From Caecitellus pseudoparvulus (lineage: Eukaryota; Bigyra: Bicosoecida): 64,000 nt of DNA. The notes under the pieces were generated by a model, which did no database searches, was not told the origin of the DNA, and saw only the letters and a list, made by a program, of their open reading frames with translations. The stretch spans positions 117,535 to 181,534 of the forward strand of contig CBFFRQ010000006.1 in assembly GCA_965644315.1 (NCBI GenBank). The letters run 5' to 3'. Position numbers and translations under genes: made by a program. Shown here in pieces: positions 12,101 to 25,033 of this stretch (positions are counted from its first letter, which is position 1; the number at the start of each line of letters is the position of its first letter).

Positions 12101-15100
12101 CTGCAGGCACGAGTGCTTACGGTCCTGGCGGACGCCTGCCGCAGCCATGGACTCGACGAAACGTATCTCCACAACGTCTTCCCTAGCAGCCACACGGGAG
12201 GCACCGAGGGTGCTGCTTTGCACAGCCTCCTTACCAACAGAGACTTGGCTTGCAGGGCAGCCCTGATGGACCTGGCCTTTGCTGTCGCCAAGCGGAGCGA
12301 CCTGGACGGAAGTGCGGTGCAGGCGGCCGCACTGCGTGTGTTGCTTGCGGGTACACAGGATGCAGATGAAGCCCTGCGTGAGCAAGTCTTGCGCTTCTGG
12401 GATGCAGAGGCGGGGTTATCGGAGAGCGCAAGCGTTCGCTGGCTCCAGGTGGTTGGCTTTGCCTCGTGGCCCTGCCAGGCATCAACTTGGAGTCAAATTG
12501 CCTGCACGCTACTTCTGCGCCCAGCCATGGCTTCCCCAACTGAGCTGCAGACATGCATGACGACCCAAGTTTTATGGGAAGATTGCAAGTTCAAGCAGCA
12601 AGGTGTGGATACAGGTTGGGTCTCCGGCAGCGGCGAGCGCGCGCTTGCACAGTCATTGGTCCGTGGGAGCCAGGCACAAGAAGCACAGCACTTGCTGCGC
12701 GCAACGGTCGCGGAAGAAAACGCAGAAGGGGCGCTCTTTAGTGCAACGCTTCCTACAGACGCTGGCGGTGCGTACAGGAGTGTAGGGGGCGGTACGTTTG
12801 CTGTGCGAGACGAGTTCACGATGCAGGCCTATGACGATGTCCCAGCTGACCGACCACGGGCGAGTGGTCCCCGACCCGAGCACTTAGCGAGTGCCCGAGA
12901 CATAGCTGCTGCAACGCTGCAAGATCAGCGTGAGCTGCCCAGCATCGTGAGTGACCTACGCAGCAGTGCGTCACTGTATGCTCGAGCGGCCTCCTCTGGT
13001 CCAGCACCCGTTTCGGCTGCAGGTGCACTGCAGCAGGCAGATGCATCTAGAGTGCTCAGAGTGCGATTTGGAGGGGCTGAGACCTCCCAGCGAGATGAGA
13101 GTGATGAACAGAGCCGAGAGCCGCACTGGAGGCGGGCCCTGCAAACTCGACAGCGTAAACGCGCAGCGCAACGATCTGCCCAGGCCAGTGCGGGTCGTGT
13201 CGTCGCACTGTTTCGCCAGTACCGCGCGGGAGACTTCCCTGACGTGCAGGCAAAGCGCGGTGATTTGCTGCGTCCGCTCATGTCTTTGTGCAGCACAGAC
13301 CCACTCATGGCCCAGTGCTTGCTTCGCTACACAGCCTTGGCCCTGTACACAACTCAACCAAAACGAGGTGGGCCAGCATTGAACCGCACAGCCATCGGGC
13401 GGCATGTCTTGCGATCCTCACTGCGAGCTATCAGCGTGAAGGCCAGCAAGGGGCCAAGCTTCCTAGGCGGCAACGCCGCCGCGAAGGGCACTCTGACCTG
13501 CTTGATGCACCTGTCACGTGATGCGGCACAGGCGGAAGCAGATCCAGCGTGCACGTTGCTGGACGCCTCCACGGGCATGTCTGAGGAACCCGCACATGCC
13601 GCTCGCCAAGACAGCGCCGACGTGGTGTTGGAGGCGCCCTCTGGCGGACAGGGGTTGGCTGGGCTGCAAGAATCTGGTGCGGGGACGACATGCCAAGCGG
13701 AGTTGCAAGGTTGCATCGCGCGCAGTCAACTGTGGATTGACCTCCCACCGCCACCTCTGGATCACCTCGCCCTGCCCAACGCTTTCCCGTTAGGCGTAGC
13801 TGAGATCACGAGCGCCACGGCTGGCCTGGGCTTGGAGCACGAAGTGCTTGCTTACTTCGAGAGCGGCTTGCGAGTCTCTGGCCAAGATGGCACGTTTGAC
13901 GGGGTAGGGGGAGGCAGCGCATCCCTCGTCCGACAAGGTTCAGCCTTATCGCTGCTTTCGCAGAGCCTGAACCCAAGTGGGAGCCTCGGTGCTGCGAGTG
14001 TGCGGCAGTCTGCCAGGCAAGCTACAGCTGACAGCGCCACACCTAGCACCCGGGCGCGGAGATCAAGGCGCAGCGCTTCCATGCCCCGGCAACAGCAGGC
14101 GCGGATCACTGCACGCCTACCGCAGAGGTCGTTTCCCAATCCCGCCGAAGCCTGCTCAGCCCGGCAGGCGGTGGCGCAGCTGTTCGCGGATATGTCAGAC
14201 CCAGACAGCGCGGCTGGTGCAGCCACCACTGTCCTGGGCTCTGAAGCCTCTCGATTGGGTGCCAGCGCCGAGGCCTGCGGGCATTTCGTGCTGGCCGCAG
14301 GTGTGTATACGAAGGCTATCGAGGCGCAGCAGACACTGGAAAGCCATCCCACCGCACCGGGCATGCTGGTGGTATCTCAGCCGCGCACGGATACGGTGCT
14401 GGTCACCCCGCCTGCTGCTTCCAAGCTCGGGCTGCCGTCTTGGACGCGGCACGTCTGCCTGTGGGACCAAGGCGATGCACTGTCAGTGGATGAGGTGAGC
14501 TGGTGGGAAGACCGGTACCTGCACAGTCTGGAGCAGCTGGGAGACTGGGCTGGCGTGTCTGAGGGCGTCCATGCGACGTTGGACCGAGCGTTGAAGGAGG
14601 AGGTGGAAGATGCGCTTGGAGAAAGCAGTGTTGAAGGCACTCACACACTCGGAGGAAACCCACTGTATCCGTTCTTGTGGGGTGGGAATGTGGACGTGGT
14701 CGTCGATGGGCAGAGGCAGTCACTTGTGCCTTCAGCACCTCACGGAGGAGTGCAGCGTCTGGCATTGCTTGTCCAGGCGATGGCTCGTGGGGGGGGCATG
14801 CAGTCCCAATTAAGCCAGGTGCAGAGTGTCGCTGCAGCATCGCCTGTTGTGTCCTCATGGATGGAGCAGCACAGCCATCTCTTTCTCGCGCTTGCCGCCA
14901 TGCAAGCGGGCAGCGTTGGTGAGGTGTCCAGTCACCTGAACTCCTGGCGTGGCAGCGCCACTTGGGCGCTTACCAACATTCAAGCATTCTCGAACGCAGA
15001 TAAAACGTGCAGGCTCTTGGATGCATGCCGCCGCGTGGCCTCTGTCGCTGCGAAGCATCCCCAACGCGGCAGCGCGTTGCTGCCCTTGGTACAGCGAGGA

Positions 15101-18100
15101 GTGGAAGTTCTGGCACACAGCCACACACACTGCGGGGAACTGCTGCTTCTGGAATTCCAGCAAGCTGGACTCTCCAGTCTTTCTTCCGCTGTCTCCGCAG
15201 CTGTGGCAAGCATGCCGCCGGGATCTGAAGCGGCAGCTGGCTGCCGCGGTGCTCTTGAAACCTTGGCCGGGGCAGTGGCGGCCGCACAGCAAAGGACGCT
15301 GGCAGCGCACTTTCGAGCAGGTAAAGTGTTCCCTGCTTTGGCATTCATCCACCGCACTGACTGCAGTGTGGACGCATCGAACCTGGCTCAAGCTTGCCGA
15401 GCCCTCAGCAGGTTTGCACTGGAGGATGGCTGCCCCAGTGTCGCACTGGAACTTCGCACTTTGGGTATGCAGCACGGGTTGCGAGCGGTTACAAGTGTGC
15501 GCGACGCTGGTGTTCTTCCTCGTCTGTCCCAATTCGCCCAACTCGCACACGATTTCTGCGTGCATCCTGCACAACCAGCATCGGCGCAAGCTGCGGTGCG
15601 CATCGCGTATTGGGGCTTGCGATCCGCAGCGTGTGGTGACTTGAGCATGGTACAGTCGCTAACACACCAATCAGATTGGACATCCGTGTGGGGCGAGGTG
15701 ATCCAAACCGGGGTGCCTGCTCCAGTGCTGATGTCTTGCGAGACAGCAGGCTTCGCCAGCCCATCTGCTGCATCGCCGCTCGCACGGCTGCAATCGTTGG
15801 ACTCCCCCAATCCCCAGACAGCAGACTCATCACCAGGTGCAGCTGATTCAGGTTCATGGCTGCCTTTTGTAGCCTTCCTGACAGACTGCTTGGACCGCGT
15901 GGAAGCGGGCCGCAGCTCAGCCAGGCGAGGGCCGTTTGCGTCTGACAGCAAGCTCAAACGTGCGCGCACTGACTCCCTCAACAGTATGGCGGGTGCCGGG
16001 ACGATAGGGAACAGTAAGCACATTGCTGAGTTGCTCAGCTTGGCGTTGGGCATGCCCCTTCCGGACGTGCATCCATGGCTCGGAGGGCAGTTCAGCGCTG
16101 CGGTGCTCGCAGCTCTGGGCAAGGGGCACACTGCCGTGCTCCCCTACCTCCCCCGCGTGATTTCTATGCTGCTGGCATTCCCTGTGACATGTTTGCCAGT
16201 CTGGCAGAGCCTGGCCGACACAGTGCCACCTTCAGCGTGGCTGACTGCTCTGGAGAGTCTTGTGTCCTTCACAGCGTTTGCTGTGCAGCGTGTTCCCCCC
16301 CAGCCGCGTATGCTTGGGCGGGGGCCGCCCAGCTCGCCGACATCGACTGCGACTGCCGTGGAAGGGGCGCTCCAAGCGCCTCACAAGGCGGTCGCTGCTC
16401 TGTCGTACCAGCTTCTGCGCGTGGCAGCGGCGTTCCCACACGCATGTGTGTTCCCGGTGCTGGTGGCGGCACAAGGCATGAATCTCGGGCGGGACGACCC
16501 ACGATGGGCGCCTCGCATCAATGCCCAGACAAGCCCTGGGGGGTCGGAGTTCCTGCTGCCCATCGTGCAGCTACTGTGCCGTGCAGCCCCACTCGCTGAG
16601 AACGTTGTCGTTGCTTCACGTGACTTGTACCCGCTTCAACTACGGGTATCTGACGCATGCAAAGCGGTCTCCACGGCCATGCGCGGAGACGAAGGGCAGG
16701 CAGCAGATATTTTCGAAGAGTTCCTGAAGGACATGCTGCCAATGGAGCGCCATGAGGAGCGCTGTGACAGTTCTCATGGTCTGGGAGCGGTCAAGACCAA
16801 AGTGGCCCAGGCGCTTCGCGGGAAGCACCGTGAGGGGGCTGTCATCTCCACCGCCTCATTGGAGGCAATGCGCATCATCGCAGGGCAGAAAAAGTCGTCT
16901 GCGGAGCTTGTCCGTCTCGTTCAGGCTGCCTCGCCGCCACCGGGCCAGCACAGGCTGCGGGACTTTTCGGCTTGGCTAGCTGACTACGACGGGCGCTTGC
17001 ACCCAGTTTCTGAGGCGTGGAAGTTGCCGAATCAGTCCACTCGCAACTCGGATGCCGCCCCAGCCTTTGCATCGTCTCAAGTGCGTGTGATGACTCTGGA
17101 GTCGAAGGCGCTGTTCCTGGACTCAAAACAAAGGCCGGCGCGGTTGGGTCTCGTCGGCGATGATGGCCAGCGGCACAGGTTTCTTGCCAAGGCTGGAGAA
17201 GACATGCGCATGGACCAGCGTGTCGAAGACGCGTTTGGAGCGATGAATGCCGAGGTGCAGAAAGGGCACAGCTCCCGTTCGGCTGCGCTGCAAGTGCATC
17301 AGCTGCTCGTGACGCCCACATCTACGTCTGGTGGCTTTATGCAGTGGCTTGAGGGTGGCGAGACCATGGATGCTCGGGTCACCCAAGAGCTTGACGCAAG
17401 TCATCCAGGTCTCATTCCGGGTGGCTCAGTGCAGTCTGCGGTGATGAAAGGCACAGCGCCAGGCTGCGACGTTCTGCAGCGCATGCGGGGATCCGGGCAA
17501 GCGCCGCTCGCCACGCGCATCGGGCGCCTGTTTGAGAAGTCAGACGACACAGTTGCCGCCGCGTATGACCAAGCTGCAGCAGCCATCCCCAGCACATCTT
17601 TGCAGCGCATGGTGGCAAGGCTTGCACCAGATGGCCGAACGCTGCACTGGCTGCGGCGGCAGCTTGCTGGTTCCTTGGCCGCCACAAACGCTTGCTCTTA
17701 CCTGCTAGGCATCGGCGACCGCCACCTGCGGAACATCATGTTGGTGCCGTCCAAAGGTATGGTGGTCCCCATTGACTTCGGCTACTCCTTCGGCATTGGC
17801 GCCACCAAGTTGCCTGTCATTGAGACGTACTGCATCCGCCTGACGCCCAGCCTGCGAGCCATGTTGGCACCTCTCCACACTGGGCGGTCCCTGGTCCTCC
17901 CCATGGCACGGGTGATGGGCGCGCTGCAAGATTCCTCGCAGACGCTGCTTGCCACGCTGCAGCCATTCATTTTGGACCCTGTCATGGAGTGGGAGCTGCA
18001 CGCAGCTCAGCTGTCTGACAAGCTTTTACAGAGTGGCGGGCAAGAGGCCCTTGCACGTGTGCAGCAGGGAACTGCCGCAAGCACAGGCTCGGAAGCCACG

Positions 18101-18661
18101 ACAGGTGCCGATGTCCAGCTGGGAGCCTCGGGCACGCTCATTGTGTCAACGATACAGTCGGCAGCCAGCAGCTCCACGGTTGGCGGCGTCAAGCGCGGCC
18201 GTAGCCGAGGCGCCATCAGCTTTGACATGCCAGACGCACCGGGAGACTGTGAGGGCGCCCCGACAGAAGTTTGGGAAGGCCACACCGAGACGTCTGTGGA
18301 TGGCGCGGCAGCAGCCGTTTTCTCACCGCAAGCGCAGTTGGAAGCGACGTGGTACCCACAGCTCATGCTGCGGCGGGTGGAAGCAAAGTTGAAGCGAGTG
18401 AATCCCGCCGCGATCTTGGCGGACGAGGTCCAAGACAACAGTCAGTTCCCACGTGCTGCTGGGCAAAGGGCGGTGCGCTGTGCGTTGCAAGCGATTGCTG
18501 GGGCCGAACGAGCTGACTGCTTGCGGGCACGCCCTTCTTGCAATGAGGGCCCTTTGCGCAAGTGTGAAGACGTGCAGCAGCAAATGGAGTGCCTTGTGGA
18601 ACTAGCGACGGACAGTGCCCTCCTAGCCCGCGCGTGGATCGGACTTTGCACCCACATTTGA
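3157..18661 (+). CDS. PRKDC: DNA-dependent protein kinase catalytic subunit (DNA-PKcs), PIKK family
   Basis: Model: 3157-3304, intron 3305-3386 (82 nt, phase-compatible), then one 15.3-kb exon 3387-18661; about 5140 aa against about 4130 in human. DNA-PKcs is recruited by Ku to DNA double-strand ends for non-homologous end joining. The HEAT-like helical bulk is followed near residue 3320 by LFRQYRAGDFPDVQAKRG, which matches the DNA-PKcs-specific stretch after its phosphorylation cluster. The PI3K-like catalytic domain shows the lysine in FLAKAGEDMRMDQR (about 4650), GIGDRHLRN (about 4826) and IDFGYSFG (about 4845), so catalytic residues are intact. The C-terminus is a FATC domain with the family pattern QMECLVELATD...W. 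Length, the central motif and FATC favour DNA-PKcs over ATM, ATR, TOR or SMG1. The 5' exon is the least certain part. Confidence 0.92.
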
Positions 18662-18839
18662 CCTTGCGTTTGTCGCGCAACTGACTCGGGCAAGCAAATC
18701 CAACAGCCTGCATCGCCCCAGCACGAGGTATGGGACACAGCGGCACCTCTGCACCCGCTCCCGTATCTTGTCACTGCACAGATTCATAGCGTTCTAGCTT
18801 TTCGGGCGAGACGCAGTCAGCGCCCCGTCAGCTGAGAGC

Positions 18840-21073
18840 ATGGCATCTATCGTTGGCCAGATGGCCGGCTCGTCGCGAGATGGCAAGCTGGCCGAGATGA
18901 ACATGGCAGAGTTCATGGCCCTGCTTCGCCCTTATTTCTGGCCCACGAATGGGTGGGATCGCGCGAGGGCCCTCAGCTGTTTTCTGTGCCTGGGCATCAG
19001 CAAGGTACGCAGCTGCGAGTGCGCGCTGGAGTTTCGCGTTTCAGCTGATGCCCCCGCTGTCGTGCAGGCCTCTGGCATTCTGGCTCCCATCTTCCTCGGC
19101 CAAGCTGTCGATAAGATTTCCAGGGGCGAGCTTCCAGTGGACTTGTTTGCTATCTGGGCAGCTCTCGTGAGTGCTGAGTAGCACGTAGGCGTTTGCCGCT
19201 ATCTGGGCAGGCATCCCCTGGCGCTTTTGCTGCTGTGCAGACGTTTGGGGTGTCGGCAGGGAAGGAGGCACAGCGCATGGTATACCTTGGCGTGAAGGAG
19301 GTGGCCTACCGTGAAATCGCCTCCAGCACCTTCACACACCTGCACAGTCTGAGTGTTCAGTGGCACCTGAACCGCCGGATCGGGGTGGTGGTGCGAGCCA
19401 TGGACCGCGGCATCTCCTCTGCCGCCACTGTCGTCGACTGGCTCTTCCTGCGCCTGGTGCCGACCCTTCTGGAGGCCATCATCGTGTTCATCATCTTCAC
19501 CGTCGTGTACGACGCACTGTATGCCGCCATCACTCTGCTGGTGGGTTTTACAGTGTACATGACCCTCACGTACTTCATGTCCGAGTGGCGGCGCAAGATC
19601 CGCATGCGACTGAACGACATGGACAACCAGGCATCAGCCGTGTACGTGGATGCCCTGACCAATTTTGAAGTGGTCAAGGCCTTCACTAACGAGGCGTGGG
19701 AGTTAGGCCGGTATGACCGTGCGGTGCAGCGGCACCAGGCCGCCACGAGACACGTGCAGATTTCACTCGGCGCGCTGAACTCCAGCCAGCAGTTCATCAT
19801 CCGCCTGACACAACTCGTCATTTATCTCCTGGCTGGCGCTCAAGTTGTGGACGGCAACATTACCGTCGGCGACTTTGTAGCGCTGACTGGCTTCGTGCTG
19901 GCGGTGTTCGGGCCTCTCGAGTTCATGGGCATGGTGTTCTCGCTCACGGTCACGGCGTACGCTGACATGACCAACTTGAGCGACCTGCTGCGCGAGAAGC
20001 CTGACATTGTGGATGCTCCCGACGCCAACGAGCTGGTGCTGGAAGCGGGGGGGGCGGTCACACCACCCAGCGCGAGCGGCGACGCCACTGAGCCGCCTGT
20101 GGCGCTCCCAGCCAAGGCCCCAGCATTCCTGCCCCCGAGTGTGGAGTTCAAGAACGTGTCCTTTGCATACCCCGCCCAGAGTCAGAGCTTCATCGACCAG
20201 CGCACTGCAGCTCGCAAGCGCGCCGAGGCGAAGCGCAAGGCAGGCGCAGCAGGAAAGGACGCAGACACAGCAGCGCCCCCTGTTGCAGAGCAGGCACCCG
20301 CTGCATCTGCTGCGGACGTGCAGGTGGTGGTGCCAGACAGCCCGCGGTACGTGCTGAAGGATGTGTCCTTCACTGTGCAGCCAGGCACCACCACTGCCAT
20401 CGTGGGCGCCACTGGCAGTGGCAAGAGCACCATTGCCCGACTACTCTTCCGGTTTTATGACGTGACCTCTGGCAGCATCCTGGTGAACGGGCAAGCGGTG
20501 AATGGGAACCCGGAGGTCACTGCGCATTCCCTGCGCAGTGCAATCGGGCTCATTCCGCAGGACACCGCGCTCTTCCATGACACCATTGGGTACAACATCG
20601 CGTATGGGCGGCCAGGGGCCCCTGATGCCCTCTTGCAGCAGGCTGTGCGTGATGCTGCGCTGGATGAATTTGTCGCCGACCTGCCGAAAGGCCTCGACAC
20701 CAAGGTAGGCGAGCGCGGCCTGCGGGTGTCGGGCGGCGAGCGCCAGCGCATCTCCATCGCGCGAGTGCTGTTGAAAGACGCCCCCATCTTGGTGGCGGAC
20801 GAGGCCACTTCCGCGCTGGACAGTGTCACGGAGGCGCGGGTGCAGGCCGCCATCAGCCGGGCTCAGTTCGGGCGCACGGTGCTGGTGATTGCTCACCGCC
20901 TCAGCACGATTCGGGACGCAGACCAAATCCTCGTTCTTGACAAGGGCGAAGTGGTGGAGCGAGGCAACCATGCCGAGTTACTGGCTACTGGCGGGAAGTA
21001 TGCAGAATTGTGGCGGCAGCAGGATGCCGATGGGGGGGGCGAGGCGCAAGGCTCACAGGAAGGCGCCGAGTAA
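18840..21073 (+). CDS. ABCB half transporter (ABCB6/HMT1-ABCB7/ATM1 group)
   Basis: Model: 18840-19004, 19068-19166, 19241-21073 (introns 63 and 74 nt), 698 aa, ATGG start. One transmembrane domain is followed by one nucleotide-binding domain. The membrane part has the ABCB6/ABCB7 signature: HLHSLSVQWHLNRRIG, VVRAMDRG and TNFEVVKAFTNE. The ATPase shows Walker A GATGSGKST (about 477), LSGG-type VSGGERQRIS (about 585), Walker B ILVADE (about 604) and the AHRLS switch histidine (about 639). Relatives export glutathione-linked sulfur species or porphyrins from mitochondria, or load metal-thiol conjugates into vacuoles; the sequence does not decide. The ABCB6-type N-terminal TMD0 is absent. A charged, Ala-rich insert of about 50 residues (20190-20340) splits the A-loop strand FAYP from the rest of the ATPase core. 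Confidence 0.9.
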
Positions 21074-21241
21074 AATGCAAGGATCAAGGATTGATCAACG
21101 CGGCAGCATGCTGCACACTTGCCCCAACTTGTAATTACCCTGAACCAGGAGCTCCAGGGCGGCTGGGTTTGTCCGACACCTTGGCCCTTGCCTCGGGCGC
21201 AACGCCAGTGAGGGGCAGCAGCCACCACACAGGTGTCCAGC

Positions 21242-23831
21242 ATGGCCATGCTGCGGCTGCAGCGCGCTTGTCGGCGGTTCTCCACGAGTGCACAGCTGAC
21301 CCTCCCTGGCACGACAATCGTGAGGGACAGGGACCACGCGCAGCAGGTGCTGGAGGCGCTCATGCAGTCTCCTGAAGTCGTCCACGCCTGTGACACGGAG
21401 GTGGCCGACATCGACGTCGCAAGTCAGAGCCCTGTTGGAAATGGTAAGGTCATCTGTGCATCCATTTACAGTGGCCCCCATGTGAGCGGGGACAGGGAGC
21501 CCCGCATTTGGATCGACAACATGGACGAAGCTGAGGTGAGGTTCAATTTCCGCGTGGCAGCCCGGCGGCGTGCGCTGACTCGGGCAGTTCCCGAGCACCC
21601 CCGCCCCTGTGAGAGCGCAGGGCACGCTGGAGGTATTCAAGCCTTTCTTTGAAAGCACTTCCCACCTCAAGGTACGCGTGCGGGGCGCCGGTGTCACCAC
21701 ACTTCAGCGGCGCAAGTCACCCAGCCGCTCCCCACAGCTCTGGCACAACTACGGCTTTGACCGGCACGTGCTGTATAATGAAGGCATCGACGTCGCTGGT
21801 CTGGGTGGGGACACCATGCACATGGCCCGCCTTTGGACGACGGCCCGCGCCAAGAAGGGCGGCTACAGCTTGGAGAGTTTGAGCGCTGACCTGCTGGGTC
21901 ACCGCAAAGCGCCGATGAAGGAGCGTTTTTCCGTGCCCAAGCTCAAGAAGGACGGCAGTGAGGGCAAGGAGCGAGTGCTGCCCCCAGTGGAGGAGCTGCA
22001 GCGCAACCCTGCCACACGCCTTGACTGGATTGACTACAGCACGTTTGACGCTGAGGCGACCTGGCGTGTGGGTGAGGTGTTGCAGAGCAACCTGAAGCAG
22101 CGGCACTGGGTGGGCAACCGCAGCATGTGGGACTTCTACAAGCTGTACTACATCCCCTTCGCGACGGTTTTGACGGACATGGAGCGGGCCGGCATTCAGG
22201 TGGACGTGCAGTCTCTCCTGCCCGCGGCTGAGAAGCAGGCGTTGGCGGAGCGCAAGGCTGCAGAGGAGGCATTCTTGGACTGGGCCTGCCAGTACTGCCC
22301 TGACGCGTACCGCATGAACCCTGGGAGCGACGCCCAGAAGGCGCACTTCCTCTTCGCCCCTGCAAAGCGTGTCGCGAGCACGCGGAGGAAGGCTGCTCCG
22401 ATTGCACTCTCGCCGCCTTCGCCGCCACGGCGGGTGGCGCCACGGCCGTCACAGGCCGGCCTGACCCTGGAGGAGTTTGGCGCCAAGTACAACCTGTCCA
22501 TGTGCGAGGACCCAGAGGTGGAAGGCGCCGCGATGGGGGCCACTGTGCCGGAGGCCCTGGCGCCCGACGCTACCGAGTGGCCGGGTCGGCGCAAATTCCG
22601 CGTGGACAACACCGAGGAGTGGATCGAGCCGGGAAAGAAAAAGGCGAAGAAACAGAGGAACATTCTTCTGGATGGCCTGGGTGTGCCACCCCCTGCACGT
22701 ACTGCGGCAGGCTGGCCGGCTGTGTCTGCGACAGTGCTGAGCGAGCTTGCCGGGGCCCCGTTCGCTGACCCACCCAAGCTGGGCAGCCTGGCGCATCACT
22801 TTGGGTCAGAGGAGGAAGGGCGCGAAGCCTGCGAAGCAGTCGCCAACCTGCACCAGGTGGGCCTCATCGACACCATGCTGAGCAACTTCATCCTGCCGCT
22901 GCAGAGCATGACTGACTCCCAGGGGCGCGTGCACTGCAGCATGAACCTGAACACTGACACAGGGCGCCTGTCAGCCCGCCGGCCCAACCTGCAGAACCAG
23001 CCTGCACTGGAGAAGGACAGGTACCGCATTCGCCAGGCGTTTGGCTGCAAGCCTGGGAACAAGCTCATCGTGGCGGACTATGGGCAGTTGGAGCTGCGGC
23101 TGCTGGCACACATGGCGGACTGCAAGAGCATGATCGAGGCGTTCAAGCTGGGGGGAGACTTCCACTCCCGCACGGCCATGGGCATGTACGACCACATTTC
23201 CCAGGCAGTTGCGTCGGGGGACGTGCTGCTGGAGTGGGATGGCAGCGAGGGCGAGGCGCCGCCAGCTCCGCTGCTCAAGAACGAGTTCCCCTCTGAGCGG
23301 CGGCAGGCGAAGATCCTGAACTTCTCCATCGCGTACGGCAAGACGGCAGTGGGGTTGAGCAAGGACTTTGGCGTCAGTGTGGAGGAGGCCCAGGCCACTG
23401 TGGACCGGTGGTACGCGGATCGCCCGGAGGTGCGGGAGTGGCAGGCGAAAGTGCTGGAGATTGCGCGGGCCGAAGGCGCCACCCGCACGCTCATGGGGCG
23501 GTACCGGGACCTGCCTGACCTCTCCAGCTCGAACTGGGGTGCCCGCGGGCATGCTGAGCGTGCTGCCATCAACACGCCCATCCAGGGAGGCGCGGCAGAT
23601 GTCGTGATGATGGCCATGTTGAAGCTGGCGGCCGACGAGCAACTGAAGGCGTGGGGCTGGACCATGCTGCTGCAGATCCACGATGAAGTCATCCTGGAGG
23701 GGCCAGAGGAGTCTGCAGACGCTGCACTGCAGAGGGTCGTGCAGATCATGGAGCAGCCCTTCTCTGAGCCGCTCAAGGTGGACATGATCGTGGATGCATC
23801 CATCGCGGACACCTGGTACGAGGGCAAGTGA
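21242..23831 (+). CDS. organellar family-A DNA polymerase with 3'-5' exonuclease (POP-type)
   Basis: Model: 21242-21535, 21621-21671, 21738-23831 (introns 85 and 66 nt; the second exon is only 51 nt), 812 aa. The N-terminus MAMLRLQRACRRFSTSAQ looks like a mitochondrial or plastid presequence. The proofreading domain has Exo I CDTE (about 51), Exo II NYGFDRHV and Exo III YSTFD. The polymerase domain has motif A DYGQLELR (about 561), motif B RRQAKILNFSIAYG (about 636) and motif C QIHDEVI (about 762). This pattern fits the plant and protist organellar polymerases that replicate mitochondrial and/or plastid DNA. No 5'-3' exonuclease or helicase domain is present, so it is neither a full bacterial PolI nor Pol theta. 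The stretch 22371-22454 (84 nt, GT-AG, Arg/Pro-rich product) may be another in-frame intron. Confidence 0.92.
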
Positions 23832-23912
23832 CGTCTCCTCCCAAATCCTAATGCACCGATATGTGGTTGGTTCTTGGTGGGAGTCTTGTTATTCCATCTA
23901 AGACACGGCACC

Positions 23913-25033
23913 ATGAGGTGCCCTGGCCCAGTGCGCCGGTGTGGCAGCAGGCTCCGAAGGCGGCTTGAAGCTGTGGATTGGGAGGCGCTGGCCGTTCGGC
24001 TACTCAAGGCAGCAGTCCGACAGGCTGTGGTCTGGCGCCCGCTCGTGTATGCGTTGATTAAGCCATGGAGTGATGCACATGAGACCACTGCTCCTGCACA
24101 CACGGGCAACATTTCGGCCTTCCTGAAAGTGCGTGGAATGGTCGCTGTGCAGCAACTTCCGCAGTCGCCCACCACGCCTTGCTTTGGCTCCACCTGCAGC
24201 ACTCGTTCGAGCCGCGTTGGCCATTCCCAGCGTTCTTCATTCTGTATGCAGCTGCCATGTACGGGTTTTCTCTCCTGCTGCCCCAGGCAGTGGAGGCCCC
24301 AGGATTGTCACTGGCTGCCTTCCACAGCGTGAGCTTGTGGGCTGGCATGTCGCTTGCTGTGTACGTCTACGTGAACTTCTGCATCACAGCACGGCCACAC
24401 CCATTGCGATCTAGGCATGGCAGCTTGCGGGATGTCTTCGTGCTGCTGCTGCTGTCGCCAGTGATGGCTTGGAGTGCTGCGCAGGTGTGGCGAGAAGCGC
24501 CCCATGAGGCTGAAAGGCTGGCCTTTCTCACGCTCGCCTGCGCAGGGGCGGCACACCACCTGTCCTTCATCCAGCGCTTTGGTCTAGACGTCGGCTCCCT
24601 GTCAGCCCAGTGCCTGGTGGAGGGGGGCTCCTCTAAGTCCCGCATCCTGGCGCTAGTCAAGGTGCTCGCCGCGATCTCGCTGGCGTGGTGGCATGGCGCA
24701 CTGTCGGTGTGGCGGGGGTCGGTGTGGCACTTGCTGCCCTGGAGCGCCGTGGTGCTTGGGGTGTTGGTGCTGGCGGCGCTGTCCTGCCACTACACGCACT
24801 TGCACATTCACCACTGGGCGGCAGGGCTCATGCTGATGCCGCTCGCGAGCGTGGGCTGGCCCACGGCCAGCGCAGCCTTGCTGGGCCTGGGCTGGGGCAT
24901 GATGGTGGAGGGGGCAGCTCGATGGTCTTGTGCTCCCCTGCTGCATCTGAAGTATGACATTTCCGAGGCCGACTTGCAGCGTGAGGAGGCAAGTTTGATG
25001 CAGTGGGTGAATGACGGCAGCACGCGCATCTGA
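23913..25033 (+). CDS. polytopic membrane protein with HxHxHHW motif, function unknown
   Basis: Model: 23913-24128, intron 24129-24199 (71 nt, donor gtgcgt, acceptor cctgcag, phases match), exon 24200-25033; 349 aa. The first exon encodes an Arg-rich, probably cytosolic or targeting segment (RRCGSRLRRRLEAVDWEAL). Exon 2 encodes about seven hydrophobic segments. Before the last, CHYTHLHIHHW clusters four histidines beside a membrane segment, a metal- or heme-ligand-like arrangement; an AHHLSF pair lies further upstream. The C-terminus is short and acidic. I do not recognise the family and assign no substrate. It lies 81 nt after the organellar polymerase on the same strand. The upstream exon is less certain than the membrane exon. 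Confidence 0.7.

Noticed and set aside
21074-23860. TGTAA-like elements after some genes as green-algal polyadenylation signals
   Set aside because: TGTAA appears downstream of the SCCPDH-like and ABC genes but not consistently after the others, so chance is a sufficient explanation.
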